Under the pieces are notes generated by a model. That model did not search any database, was not told the origin of the DNA, and saw only the letters and a list, made by a program, of their open reading frames with translations. The position numbers and the translations under genes are program-made. A DNA stretch of 64,000 bases, taken from Coprinellus micaceus. Taxonomy: Eukaryota; Basidiomycota; Agaricomycetes; Agaricales; Psathyrellaceae. Shown here in pieces: positions 23,675-33,700 of the stretch. Numbering within the stretch: the stretch's first letter is position 1; the number at the start of each line of letters is the position of its first letter. Location: positions 1,488,001 to 1,552,000 of the forward strand of contig OX596342.1 of assembly GCA_951394405.1 (NCBI GenBank). Direction: 5' to 3'.

Positions 23675-26600
23675 TCAGTAATGAAGCTTTAAGTTTTTTG
23701 CTTCAAGCCATACTTCATCGTTGACTTTGAAAGGCTTCCACGTTCTAGATGTTCGTTCTATCATGCGACTTCGTGCGAGTTCATGAGCGGATAAGGCTTC
23801 ATTTCTTGACTTCTGAAGGTCTTTGAATCGTTCTTCGTTCGCAGGGAAGTTGGTTTTATCGAATGCTTCCGGTAGGGCACGAGGTTGTGTACCCATAATC
23901 AATTCAAATGGGGTGTGTGTTCTATCCGCATGTCTTCTAGAGTTGTGAACGAACTGCAGTATTGGTAAAGCTTGACTCCAAGTTGACGGATTCGCAGAAC
24001 AATAGATGGAAAGATATGCTTCTATCTCTTGGTTGACTCGTTCGGTACCTCCATCAGTTTGCGGATGAAAGGCGGTTGATAACGAAGAGTCTATTTTTAG
24101 CTTTTCTAGAAGGTCTCGGAAGGTTTTGGCGGCGAATTGAGGGCCTCGATCGGAAATAAGTTTATCCGGTAGGCCGTAATCGGTAAAGACACGGCGGATA
24201 AATGCGTCAGCTGTTTGTTTTGCCGTAATAGTCTTGTTGCAGGGTTCTAAAATTACCCCCTTAGTAAGCCCATGGTCTACCACGACCATGATTGAGTCAT
24301 ATCCCTTTGATGTCGGTAGATCGGTGATAAAGTCTATTGATAGTTGGGTGAATGGCCGATTCGACTCGGGACCAACGATGGGAAGTAGCGTTGGTTTTAC
24401 TGGTTGTCGGTTGATTTTGAACTGTTGGCATTCAGCGTATCCCTTGACATACGCTTTGACGAATTTCCTCATTCCTGGCCACCAATAGTGTTCTCTGACG
24501 GCGTTAAATGTTCCTAGTTCTCCGGGGTGTCCGACCGTTGCTGCGTCGTGGTGTAATTTTACTATTTTGCGTCTTAATTCGATATCTTCGGGGATATAGG
24601 CTTTCCCTTTGCGAAATAACATGTGTTTATTGTCTTTGGTTTCGACGGTCCAATCTTCTAGGTCATTCTGGAGGTCAGTGGGACCTTCTTCCAAAATGAG
24701 TCTAAGAGCATCCGTTGCTTCTTGTTCCATTTTGTCGGAGTTGAGAATTTGTTCTTGAAGAGCGGTGTCAATCAAATTCACAAATAAGTTTTCTGGAAGC
24801 ATGGTGACTTCTTTTGGGTCTTCATCGTCTTGACATAGATCCGGTCTTCTTGATAGAGCGTCTGATTGGAACATCTTAGTCCCAGCTTGATGTTTCAATT
24901 CGAAGTCGTATTTTGACAGTGTGAGACATGCCCTTGCTTGTCGAGGGCTAAGTCGTTGTGGGTTTCTCCAATAGGTAAGGTTTTGATGGTCGGAATATAC
25001 CGTGGTGGTAAACGGAGATCCTTGGATGAATGGTCGCCATTCTTCTAAGGCTCGAATTATGGCGAGTAATTCTCTGTCGTAAATTTCGTAGTTTCTTTGG
25101 GCGCTATCGAATGTTTTGGACATAAAACATATTGGGTGTCTTGCCCCATTTTCGTCTAGTTGAGTCAAGACGGCTCCTGAGGCGTGTTTAGAAGCGTCTG
25201 CTTCGATTTGGTAAGGTTTGTCCGGATCTGGGAGATGTAGGACAGGGTATGACGTGAATTTCTCCTTGAGGGTGTTGAAAGCTGTGTTACATTCGTCAGA
25301 CCAAACGAATGGAACGTCTTTTCCCTGTAGGGCGTGTAGTGGTACTGCTATTTTTGAATAGTTTTTGATGAACCTTCGATAGAAGTTTCCAAAGCCTAAA
25401 AATGATCGTAGTTCTTTTAGTTTGGTGGGAACAGGCCATTCCGTTAGTCCTTTGATCTTGTCTGGATCCATGCGGATTTTTCCATGTCCAATGATAAATC
25501 CGAGAAAATCCACTTCTTCTACTTCGAAGGCGCATTTGTCGATGTTGGCTGGTAGTCCTGCTTTTCTGAGTTTAGCCAATGTATGTTTGGCTTCTTTTCG
25601 ACATTGTTCCTTAGTTTCTCCTGCTCCTAATACATCATCCATGTATACTTCTACCCATGGTGCTTCTTCCAATTCTTCGTGTGCGTGAACAATGTCCCTG
25701 ACATTGTTAGTTCTGGTTAATTCCATTTTGGGTGGTTCTTCGATTTCGTCGTGTTCGTGAATGACATCATCCATGAGTCGTTGGAAGGTGGGCGGAGAGT
25801 TCTTTAGGCCAAAGAACATGACTGTGGGTTCAAACAATCCTCCTTGAGTCATGAAGGCTGCCTTCCATTCGTCTCCTTTCTTGATTCGGACATTGTTGTA
25901 TCCCCATTTCAGGTCAATCTTAAAAAAGTATTTCGCCTTTTGGAATCTTTTTAGAAGATCGTCTATTCTGGGAATGGGATAGGCATCTGATATCGTGTGT
26001 TCGTTGAGGTATCGATAGTCCTGACAAAGTCGAAGTTTTCCGTTTTTCTTTTTTACAAAAAATACTGGTGATCCCATTGGGGATCGGGATGGTCGAATAC
26101 GTCCTAATTTTAGGTTTTCTTTGAGGAAGTCTTTAACTTCTTTTTCCTGATCTGGCGAAAGTATGTATGGTTTCATCCTCCTTGGATCGAAGGTGTCTTT
26201 AACGTTGATCGCATGATCATACTTCGTGCTGGCTGGGAATTTATCGGTGTTTTTCTTGCTAAACACGTCGAAAAATTCATGGTATGCTTCCGGTAGTTTG
26301 GCCTTAATTTCTGCTTCGGTTTTCTCTTCAATCTCATCGTCGAAATCATCAAACTCATCAAATTCGTCGGGAAGTTCAGAGTATTTGGGGAGGATGAGTT
26401 TGCGTGATAGTGTAGTTCTTGCGATATGAACGTGCGTGTATTCTTCTTCCACATCTTCGTCGTAAAAATAGACTTCAACTTCTATTTCTATATCGGTATC
26501 GACGATATTGATGCTAGTATCGTTTTCGATTTTTTGAATTTCGATTGGAATGGCGTTAATCTCGGTATCCCGCCAAGTGAGAGTTCCGAGTTTCCAATCG

Positions 26601-27997
26601 ATCATCGGGTTTTCGTCTTGAAGCCATGGGAAACCTAAAATTAGCGTCTGTTTTCCCAAGCCGCAAATTAAAAGTTGGTGTTTCTTCGTTTTCTTGTCGA
26701 TCGTGAGAGGTAGTCGTACATAATGAGTAATGGTTCCGTATTTGTTGGGCGTTCCATCAACGTTCTTCGCTTCGAGGGGATAACGAAGCTTCGTGATGGG
26801 CAATTGATTTCTTTGGGCGAATTTTTCATCAATAAATTTTCCTCCTGCTCCACAGTCAATAAAACCCTGAGTGGTGATAGTTCGGCTGTCGTGATTAATC
26901 GTGATGGGGATGTGCATGCTTTGGTTTCTTATTTCGGCTATCAGCATGGATCGGATGCACAGCGATGGAGAGATAGTCGAGTTTTCCTCCTTCACTGAAA
27001 ATCCTCCATCTTTCCAATGGAAAGTTCTTGGAATTTTGCGAAGATTTCCCTTTCTTCCTCTCCCGTGTATTGACATAGAAGGGTGAATGTTGACTGCTGC
27101 TTCTTGGATAGGAACTTTCTTAGTGGAAAGTGTGGAGACTTGTCGATTGTTTTGGTCATTTGGGGGTGGCCGTTGTCTCGGTACATAATTTCCTGGTTGA
27201 GATCCGTACCGTGGTGGATATCCTTGATTTCTCCTTGGGGAACGACAATCCCTCGCGAAGTGACCTTCCTTTCGGCAGTTGAAGCATGCCTTTTTGTTTA
27301 GGAGTTCTCTTCTTTCTTCCGTGGTAATCGCGCCGACATCCATGGCATTTGGATCTCTGGCGGCTTGTCTTCCAGGGTTTGGCCTGAATCCTTGCGATGC
27401 GAATGGTCTTGATAGTCCCATTCGTTGTTCCTTCTCTCTTCTCCATTTTCCATCAGAAAGGATGGCTTTTTCTACCCAATCCTCAAAAGTTTCAGGTTCA
27501 TCCAAATAAGACTTCATTTTATCAACAATTGCCAGTTTGAGTACACCTTTGAGGTAGTCTAGTGCGACTCGGTCATTGTTGATAAGGGAGAAATTTGCTG
27601 CGGCAGCAATTTGTCTCCAATTGGTTATGAAGGTTTGGGCGCTCTCCTTGTCTTGCTTCTTGTTCTTCAAGTAGTACAGAGCATCATCTTGTACATACTT
27701 CTTCCTGAAGTTCTTCTCGAATTTGTCCCAAAAGTCTTTGTACTTGTCGGTTTTGTATTCCTCTGAATCCATGTATAGCTTCCTCCATACTTCGGCTTCT
27801 CCATCAGTGAGTTTGGATAACACAAAGATGACTTTCTTCCTATCTTTGTCTTTGTATTGTTCTTCGTAATAATCGAAGAAAAGAGAAAGAGAGTCTTTGA
27901 ATGTGAGAAAATCATTTCGGTCTCCATTGTAGTTCTTGACGTTCACTTTGGCTTCGGAATTAGTGCTGGTGACATTGATGGAAGTGGAGTCAACCAT
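23675..27997 (-). CDS. Gag-Pol of element 1
   Basis: One frame from ATG 27,997 (MVDSTSINVTSTN) to TGA 23,675. Gag occupies about residues 1-230, with the zinc knuckle CFNCRKEGHFARDC near 237. Protease has FIDCGAGGKFID, with DCGA in place of the commoner DSGA/DTGA. RT has LRLCQDYRYLN and the catalytic YMDD in VEVYMDDVLGAG. RNase H begins IEADASKHASGAVL. Integrase has HHDAATVGHPGEL and WWPGMRKF, but then VKGYAECQQF, where the first zinc-binding Cys is Tyr. The core residues ITDLP, SDRGPQF and TERVNQEIE (D, D, E) are present. Between the RT helix MDDVIHEHDEIEEPP and YMDD lies an acidic stretch of about 35 residues with an internal near-repeat (HEHDEIEEP / HAHEELEEAP). A single Gag-Pol frame is typical of the Tf1/sushi branch. 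Confidence 0.85.
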   Translation of the reverse strand: MVDSTSINVTSTNSEAKVNVKNYNGDRNDFLTFKDSLSLFFDYYEEQYKDKDRKKVIFVLSKLTDGEAEVWRKLYMDSEEYKTDKYKDFWDKFEKNFRKKYVQDDALYYLKNKKQDKESAQTFITNWRQIAAAANFSLINNDRVALDYLKGVLKLAIVDKMKSYLDEPETFEDWVEKAILSDGKWRREKEQRMGLSRPFASQGFRPNPGRQAARDPNAMDVGAITTEERRELLNKKACFNCRKEGHFARDCRSPRRNQGYPPRYGSQPGNYVPRQRPPPNDQNNRQVSTLSTKKVPIQEAAVNIHPSMSIHGRGRKGNLRKIPRTFHWKDGGFSVKEENSTISPSLCIRSMLIAEIRNQSMHIPITINHDSRTITTQGFIDCGAGGKFIDEKFAQRNQLPITKLRYPLEAKNVDGTPNKYGTITHYVRLPLTIDKKTKKHQLLICGLGKQTLILGFPWLQDENPMIDWKLGTLTWRDTEINAIPIEIQKIENDTSINIVDTDIEIEVEVYFYDEDVEEEYTHVHIARTTLSRKLILPKYSELPDEFDEFDDFDDEIEEKTEAEIKAKLPEAYHEFFDVFSKKNTDKFPASTKYDHAINVKDTFDPRRMKPYILSPDQEKEVKDFLKENLKLGRIRPSRSPMGSPVFFVKKKNGKLRLCQDYRYLNEHTISDAYPIPRIDDLLKRFQKAKYFFKIDLKWGYNNVRIKKGDEWKAAFMTQGGLFEPTVMFFGLKNSPPTFQRLMDDVIHEHDEIEEPPKMELTRTNNVRDIVHAHEELEEAPWVEVYMDDVLGAGETKEQCRKEAKHTLAKLRKAGLPANIDKCAFEVEEVDFLGFIIGHGKIRMDPDKIKGLTEWPVPTKLKELRSFLGFGNFYRRFIKNYSKIAVPLHALQGKDVPFVWSDECNTAFNTLKEKFTSYPVLHLPDPDKPYQIEADASKHASGAVLTQLDENGARHPICFMSKTFDSAQRNYEIYDRELLAIIRALEEWRPFIQGSPFTTTVYSDHQNLTYWRNPQRLSPRQARACLTLSKYDFELKHQAGTKMFQSDALSRRPDLCQDDEDPKEVTMLPENLFVNLIDTALQEQILNSDKMEQEATDALRLILEEGPTDLQNDLEDWTVETKDNKHMLFRKGKAYIPEDIELRRKIVKLHHDAATVGHPGELGTFNAVREHYWWPGMRKFVKAYVKGYAECQQFKINRQPVKPTLLPIVGPESNRPFTQLSIDFITDLPTSKGYDSIMVVVDHGLTKGVILEPCNKTITAKQTADAFIRRVFTDYGLPDKLISDRGPQFAAKTFRDLLEKLKIDSSLSTAFHPQTDGGTERVNQEIEAYLSIYCSANPSTWSQALPILQFVHNSRRHADRTHTPFELIMGTQPRALPEAFDKTNFPANEERFKDLQKSRNEALSAHELARSRMIERTSRTWKPFKVNDEVWLEAKNLKLHY

Positions 27998-28816
27998 GTC
28001 GATGTCTTCGTCTTCGACTTCGATCTTAGGTGGGGATTCGGTTTCTTTTACTTCCTTGATGGATTCTTGTCTTTGAATCTGCTGTGGTGGTTCGAATGAC
28101 TTCTTTGATCCTCCTGGCGTATTAGTTCTGGATCCTTTCTTGGATGTTGGGCGGGTGTACGGCTTGGTTGCTCTTCCTTTTCCTTTGGAAGATGCTTGTT
28201 CTTCTAGAAGCTTCCTAGCGAGTTCTGCTTCGAATTCGCGTTTGGCTTTAAGTTCCTTTTCTGCTTGTTCTCGATCTTCTTCGAGTTTCTGTGCTGCTTG
28301 TTCCGCTAATCTGGCGTCTTCTAGATCCTTTTTGATCTGTTCTTCGGCTTCTTTAAGCTTCTCAACCTTTTGCTTTTGGTTGAATTCTCTTGTAGCGATG
28401 ACTTTTGCTTCTTCTTCAATTACTCTGTATCTGTCACGAGTTGCCTTATGTTGCTTTTCGTATGCTTGGTGTTTCTCCTTTGACTTGGTAACAAGTTTTT
28501 CGTCGTGTTCGTCTTTTTCTGTTACTGGTCTAGATCCTGCGTCTACTTGCTGATCTTCAATTGGGTTATCGAGTCTATGTGGACACGGTTGATAGTAGCA
28601 ACGGTACCAGACGGCCCCTCCTTTTTGAGACGAATCGTCAAATGAAGTGTCAGCCTTATTGATGTAGTCGAAAGCGTGGACGTGGTCGATGCAGGAGAGT
28701 TCTTGATTAGACGAAGTTGTCGAAGTAGTTTCAGGAGAACCTGGGGCAGACGTGTTGGGCGAGCCGTTGTTGCGCTCGTTGATGAGGGCAACGTGATAGT
28801 GGAGCTTGTTATTCTG
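27998..28816 (-). other. ATG-free open extension upstream of Gag, element 1
   Basis: The Gag frame stays open for 273 codons upstream of the first ATG, back to a stop at the LTR edge (28,817-28,819). It would encode a strongly charged coiled-coil (for example VEKLKEAEEQIKKDLEDARL and EKELKAKREFEAELARKLLE) followed by a basic, Pro-rich segment. No ATG occurs on this strand in any frame from here back to the predicted transcript start at 29,088. Either a non-AUG codon starts a longer Gag, or the leader is kept free of ATG so that ribosomes reach 27,997. The long open, structured frame favours the first. Confidence 0.55.
28803..28812 (-). other. Primer-binding site of element 1 (self-priming type)
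   Basis: ATAACAAGCT begins two bases after the 5' LTR end on the minus strand, the usual primer-binding position. It does not start with TGG, so it does not pair with the CCA end of a tRNA. It does pair with the LTR segment at 29,079-29,088. Confidence 0.6.
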
Positions 28817-29078
28817 TTACGACCTCGATGAGGGAGTTGGACAAGTGTCCGACAATTGGTCGACTCTGGGCAGGTCAATGGTCAATGGTACAATGATTAC
28901 TTAACTTAGGTATCGAGTACGATGTTGACGATCGCTGTATCTGATACTACCAAGAACTATGTTGACGATAGCTCGCTTGGACTTAGGCGTTGGTCGTTGT
29001 CTTATTGGCTTAATTGGCTTGCTCTTAATTGTCTTTGGGTTTTGGCACAAGGCACTTGTTCGATAACGGGGGAAAAGT

Positions 29079-29088
29079 ATAACAAGCT
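29079..29088 (-). promoter_or_regulatory. Predicted transcript start / self-primer of element 1
   Basis: AGCTTGTTAT on the minus strand lies about 32 nt after the TATA box. It is exactly complementary to ATAACAAGCT at 28,803-28,812, two bases inside the 5' LTR boundary. In Tf1-type elements the first bases of the mRNA fold onto such a site to prime reverse transcription. The match is 10 of 10; flanking bases do not pair. Confidence 0.6.
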
Positions 29089-29114
29089 AAAGTACATAGG
29101 TCTAGTCTATAGGG

Positions 29115-29122
29115 TTTATATA
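29115..29122 (-). promoter_or_regulatory. TATA box of element 1
   Basis: TATATAAA on the minus strand inside the 5' LTR, 27 bases upstream of the AGCTTGTTAT segment that would begin about 32-34 nt from its first T. Spacing and sequence fit an RNA polymerase II core promoter. Confidence 0.6.
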
Positions 29123-29413
29123 CCCATAAATACTAGTCGTTAAGAGTCACTTATAACTATAAGTCAATATAAATATGAGTCGATTACAGTCAAAGACAAG
29201 TCATACTTAGTCTAGGCAGACTAAGGATGAGTCGAGTATGAGTCATAAATAAAATGACTCAATAATCGTCATTACGAGTCAACGAGAGTCAACTACATTA
29301 ACCAAAACACAAATAATAATACAAAAGAATTTGGCCAAAAGAAAATGAATAAGTCCTAGACCAGAAATAGAAAAATAGCGCATATTACAAAGTATGTGAA
29401 GCGAAGCGTAACA

Positions 29414-29831
29414 ATTTTGGTTATCTGATGTATCATTTCACTGACCCAATGTTTGATTTTTGCCAGCTAGGTGCAAGATTTGAATGACCAAATATGTGAT
29501 TTGGAATGCTGAAAATATGATTTTGCTAGTTGAATGCATGATTTGGGATGCTGAATGAATTGATTTTGCTAACCAAGTGCATGATTTCACAAACCAAATA
29601 TGTGATTTGGAATGGTGAATGTGTGATTTAGAATTCTATAGGCATGATTTGGTATTCTGAATGTGTGATTTTGTGTACCAAATGTGTGATTTAACCCTGA
29701 TCTGGCAAGCCAGAGGCAGTGATTTAAATAATAACCAGCATGATTTTCATTTTTGATTTAGTCGGTCCAAATGTCTGATTTTAAAATCAAAAGGCCTAAG
29801 CAACGTCCACCTTAAATCAGGTCACTTGCTT
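29414..29831. repeat. Outer part of right foldback arm
   Basis: It continues the right arm after the gypsy element, starting with the second ATTTT (29,414-29,418). In reverse complement it matches 19,114-19,535 nearly base for base, including AATCAGGGTTAAATCACACATT-type blocks and the terminal AAGCAAGTGACC. Confidence 0.75.
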
Positions 29832-30728
29832 ATAAAGTTGATTATAGTAGCAGTAACCACTCAGCTGTGAAGGCCTAAAGTCTTTTGAAAGGTAAGAGCT
29901 GGATACTATGAATGCATCGTTTCTTACTTCTTGTCTTTCAGCCCCAGTGTCCATGGCTTGATCCGGATCATTGCCAGAACTCTTCCCGAGGGCACCGAGC
30001 TTATGCTTCCACGCTCTCAATTTCTCCACCTTAATGATGTTGTTCCAAGCGACAGAGCGGAGGGAGTTGTCGATAGCGATACGTGGTAACCCCAGGGCGT
30101 CAAGAACTGTCTTCCCAGCGCTTGCTGTCCTCCATCCAGCAGCTCGTAGGGCCCACATCAGTTTGGTCGTCTGGGACACGCGCTGTATCGCTGCCTGCCC
30201 CATCTCTCCAAACAGTTCTTCGTCATCGTCTTCGAAGTTTTCGTCATTGTCAGCATACGCGCCCTGCTCATCTTCCTCATCTTCCTCAGCGACACCGGAC
30301 GCCGCCGCCTTGAGAATCACCGTGAAATCATCCCGCGCGTCATAACACTCGTAGCGCATATTGAAGTTTCCCATCAACTCTCTCTGCCTGTTGGTAAACT
30401 TAAATGCGTCGAACATCTCTTCCCATGTGGAGTCCGCCGATTTCAAGTCGACCCCAGTTCTCCAGGGGCAGAACAAGGTGAGCATTGTGCAACAATAATC
30501 CTCTCTGTCACCGACATCCCTTCTAGGTAGCGCCTGCCCCAGAAAGTTGGGAACGATGACATGGCGCCTCTCTGGGTCCAGGGCCACTGCGTGAGATTCA
30601 GACTGCGGGTGCTCATCCATGAAACGATAGAATTGTAAGTCCTGACACGGATTTCGCGGACTCCGGATCGGATGCTTGACAGAGCACTGAATGAAGTTGT
30701 AGAGACATATATCACTCAGTTTGTCCGG
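29832..30728 (-). pseudogene. Helitron Rep-helicase linker part
   Basis: The frame continues directly from the TGA at 30,729 as PDKLSDICLYNFIQC, then FMDEHPQSESHAVALDPERR and IVPNFLGQALPRRD. It has an acidic stretch (EEDEEDEQ) and ends NQLY at the edge of the foldback element. This is the segment between Rep and the helicase in other Helitron proteins, including the LYDF/LYNF and FLG(x)PRRD-like positions. It is separated from the rest of the helicase by 10.7 kb of inserted DNA. Confidence 0.7.
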
Positions 30729-33700
30729 TCAACAACAATAATCATATGTGTTGGACTTTGCGAGGTAGTACCCATTGGAGCGTGACATCCTGATTGATTC
30801 CTCGTTCGCCTCCCCAGGCAGGGGTTCTCCTACGCCAGCGTCGGTGACGAGCGTTTGATCCGCTTCGGGGAGCGGGGATGATGAGCACAGAATCCCATCG
30901 CCCATCGAACCCCCCTCCTCCTCTTTCACTGTGACCACAACATCAGCATCATCGAGAGCTTCAAGGTCTATTATCAAGGTGTCGCCGTTGTGATCTTCTG
31001 CAGACACGTCCTTGGGTGGATCATCTGCCTCCTGAAGATCAATGCCGAGCTCCTTGACTACACCCTTCTTCAAATCAGCCAAGGCGCTGTCCTCCAAACC
31101 TGATGATGTGCGGGTTACACCCATGTCTACCGACGCATCTGGTTCATCGCCGTCTAGGGGATCAGCATAGGTATGCAACTGGGACCATTGATTCTGAACA
31201 TAATTGAAATAATTTTTCCAATAAAAGGGGATGAACTCGTGGCTGGTATAGTGATCAGGGTTTCGCAGGAGGTAGAGCGCCGCCATTGGTGCCCCAATCT
31301 CCATCTTCGAGCTTAGGGAGTTGACAATTTTCGTTATCATTTTCCTTGCAGCGTTGCCAGCCTTCTGGTCCTCCTTACCATCAAAGACGGATTCATTCCG
31401 CTTAAATGTGTCGTACATAGTGGAGAATACCTGGTGCGTCTTCAACCAACCTTTTGTGATATAGTCCGTCACGTAGCCTACAACAGCTTTCACGGAAGTG
31501 CCAGAAAGAAGGCAACGCAAGTCAGAGTTGCAACGTGTGCACGCTGTGACCACCAAGTTCACGTCGTTCAGTTGAGCCTCCCGCTTTTTGGGGTCAATAT
31601 GACCTGTCGTTGTATCCACCTTGGTGAACCAAAATATCGGCCTGGGAAAGCGTGCTGTGCATATACCATCTTTATTGATGCACCCCTTGCCTGTGGCATG
31701 CATTTTCGGGATGAACTTGCCCTCGTTAACCTTCTTCTGCTTCTGCGAGGGCTTGGACTTGTTGTCACGACGGCCAAAGCATGTGTGGACGTTGGACTGG
31801 AACAGAATGTCATCCACGGTGAGCTTCATCCTCTCCCACCATGAGAGGACCTCCATGCAACTCTGACATCTACACTCCCCAGGGTCCTCGCAGAACTCGG
31901 CGGGTGGACCCTCGGGCATTGATAATGTGGGGTCGACATACCCTTCTGGCACGTTGCTGGTGTCTAGGAGAATTGTATGGATTCCCCGGTCTTCATTGTC
32001 TGGAACATAAGGTACGCAGGCCCCCACCTCATCCTTGGAGCCTGTTAAGAATTCACCAATCATGCAGCTTTCGATATACTCCGTCAAATCATGAATGAAC
32101 TCTGAATCTTCAGCCATGATCTTTTCACGGACTGCACTCAATGGGAGCTGGCCCCTTATCCATAGCAAAAAGTGGAGATGTAGAGTTTTACGCCCCTGCT
32201 CTTCCACCGTCCCGTAAAACCCAGCAGGAGTTCCAAATATACCCCTTGTTGGTCCATTGTCTGTCCACCCGCATATGTGCTTCAGGAATAGCTGAACGAG
32301 CTTATTGAAAAATCTGGCACATGCGACCGGGTTGCGAGATATCATGCGCAACCGTTCCGAGTACGATTTCAGACTTGGCGTAAACTCGACCTCCTCGGAT
32401 GCTAAGTAGATACAGAGAGGATGCTTGGAATCCGCAGGAGAAAATGTTATAAACCATGCAGGTGCGTTCATGAAATTGATGAGGGACCATATCTCCGATC
32501 TTTGGTATTTACGGCGTGCCAGGGAGCCATCGACGTGATTACCCACTGTCTCCACTTGGTCGCAGAGGCGAGCGCACCTTTGCTCCTCGGGGTTCTGAGG
32601 TATGAATCTCCCCCCTCCCGCCAATCGCTCTGAGATAGAATGCAGGACACCAGCGTCGAGCTTCTCGATCTCTTCGGCAATCCTAGAGAAGTTACTCCGT
32701 TTCATAGAGAGGAAGCTTCCATGAGAACTTTGTCTTATCATCTGATGGTTGAATAGGACAATGAGAAAACCTGCGTCCTCTTGAAACCGCTTATCGTGAT
32801 ACATGAGTAGCCAATTTATGTGGTTCTCTCGCGATATCTTCCCCGAGTGCTTCACGCTGCCCAGGGCCCCACACCCGTAAGGGAACAGCCACGGAAACAT
32901 CTGTGGATACAGGCCCGGATTGTTATACAAAGATTGAGGATGAGAGTCATGCCCTACTGCTAGTGAGCTTCCTCCATTCTTAAGGTACCTCATGGCTGCA
33001 AGCTTCCTCTCAGTGGGTGTCATCGTGCCGAACCTTTCAGCCGTCAACCCATTGACATTGTACGGGCAAGGACCATCTGACGTTCCGACCTCTGGGTTAG
33101 TGTCGAATACACTCTTAGCAGAATCCAACACATTGCCCTCGCCGTCTTTTGTTTGATTGTGGATCATGCCCACTGGGACTCCATCCAGGGCGTAGTCAGT
33201 CTCTAGAGTCTGGTAGTCAATTGACAAGTCGGCGTAGTCAGAATGATTCAACTTCAACCATTCCAATGCAGTTCGCACGTGGGATCTTCTGACAAGCATG
33301 GGAGTCCGCTTCAGGTCGTCATCTGAAGGCGGCTTCGCCCCGTTGAATATAACTGATACCACCTCCGACAATTCCTTACAACTCATGGGAAGACGGTCGT
33401 AGATTTTCTTGCTCGGATTTTCGAAAGCGATAACATTCGCCACCATCTTTGCGTGTCCTTTCGAAGTGCGGACCACACACCGGTTATACCTGACTCGAGT
33501 CACTAAGGCCATCTCGGCGAGAGTCAGATCTTTCAGACAAGTTGGAACCTCACCCAACCAGAGGTGGTTAGCGAGGGACATTTTCGGCCGTTTCCCCCCC
33601 TTCAGTGAATGATCGCAGTCAGGACATACCGAGCTCAATTTGCTATCGATGACAGGACCCTTTATCTGGCATATAGGGTCATTCACATCCAAGCGTTCGA

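Larger units (their letters stand above)
21683..29413 (-). mobile_element. Ty3/gypsy chromovirus, element 1 (complete, 7.7 kb)
   Basis: Two 599-bp LTRs bound a minus-strand gag-pol with a chromodomain. The LTRs start TGTTACG and end CGTAACA, and ATTTT is duplicated at both sides (21,678-21,682 and 29,414-29,418). Domain order Gag, protease, RT, RNase H, integrase, chromodomain places it among fungal chromoviruses. The LTRs differ by one base as far as I can read (T versus C in GATCG[T/C]TGTATC), so insertion is recent. Even so, pol carries an in-frame TGA before the chromodomain and a lost integrase zinc-finger cysteine. An extra zinc-knuckle ORF lies between pol and the 3' LTR. Confidence 0.9.
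28815..29413 (-). repeat. 5' LTR of element 1
   Basis: 599 bp, followed on the plus strand by the second ATTTT. It contains the predicted promoter and transcript start of the element (see entries at 29,115 and 29,079). Confidence 0.9.
19114..29831. mobile_element. Foldback DNA element with long subrepetitive inverted arms
   Basis: The ends are inverted copies: the plus strand starts AAGCAAGTGACCTGATTTAA at 19,114 and the reverse complement of the same sequence ends at 29,831. The match continues for several hundred bases with about five differences in the first 300. A 2-bp AT flanks both sides (TAT or TTAT are alternative readings). Removing the element and one AT restores the Helitron frame. 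Without the gypsy insertion the element is about 2.98 kb: two arms of roughly 0.8 kb around a 1.35-kb AT-rich core with no gene. Structure and coding silence fit a non-autonomous foldback or long-TIR transposon. The transposase superfamily that moved it is unknown. Confidence 0.75.

Noticed and set aside
28140..28553. Plus-strand 137-codon Ser/Phe-rich frame
   Set aside because: It is the complement of the charged coiled-coil frame upstream of Gag; the composition mirrors Glu/Lys codons.
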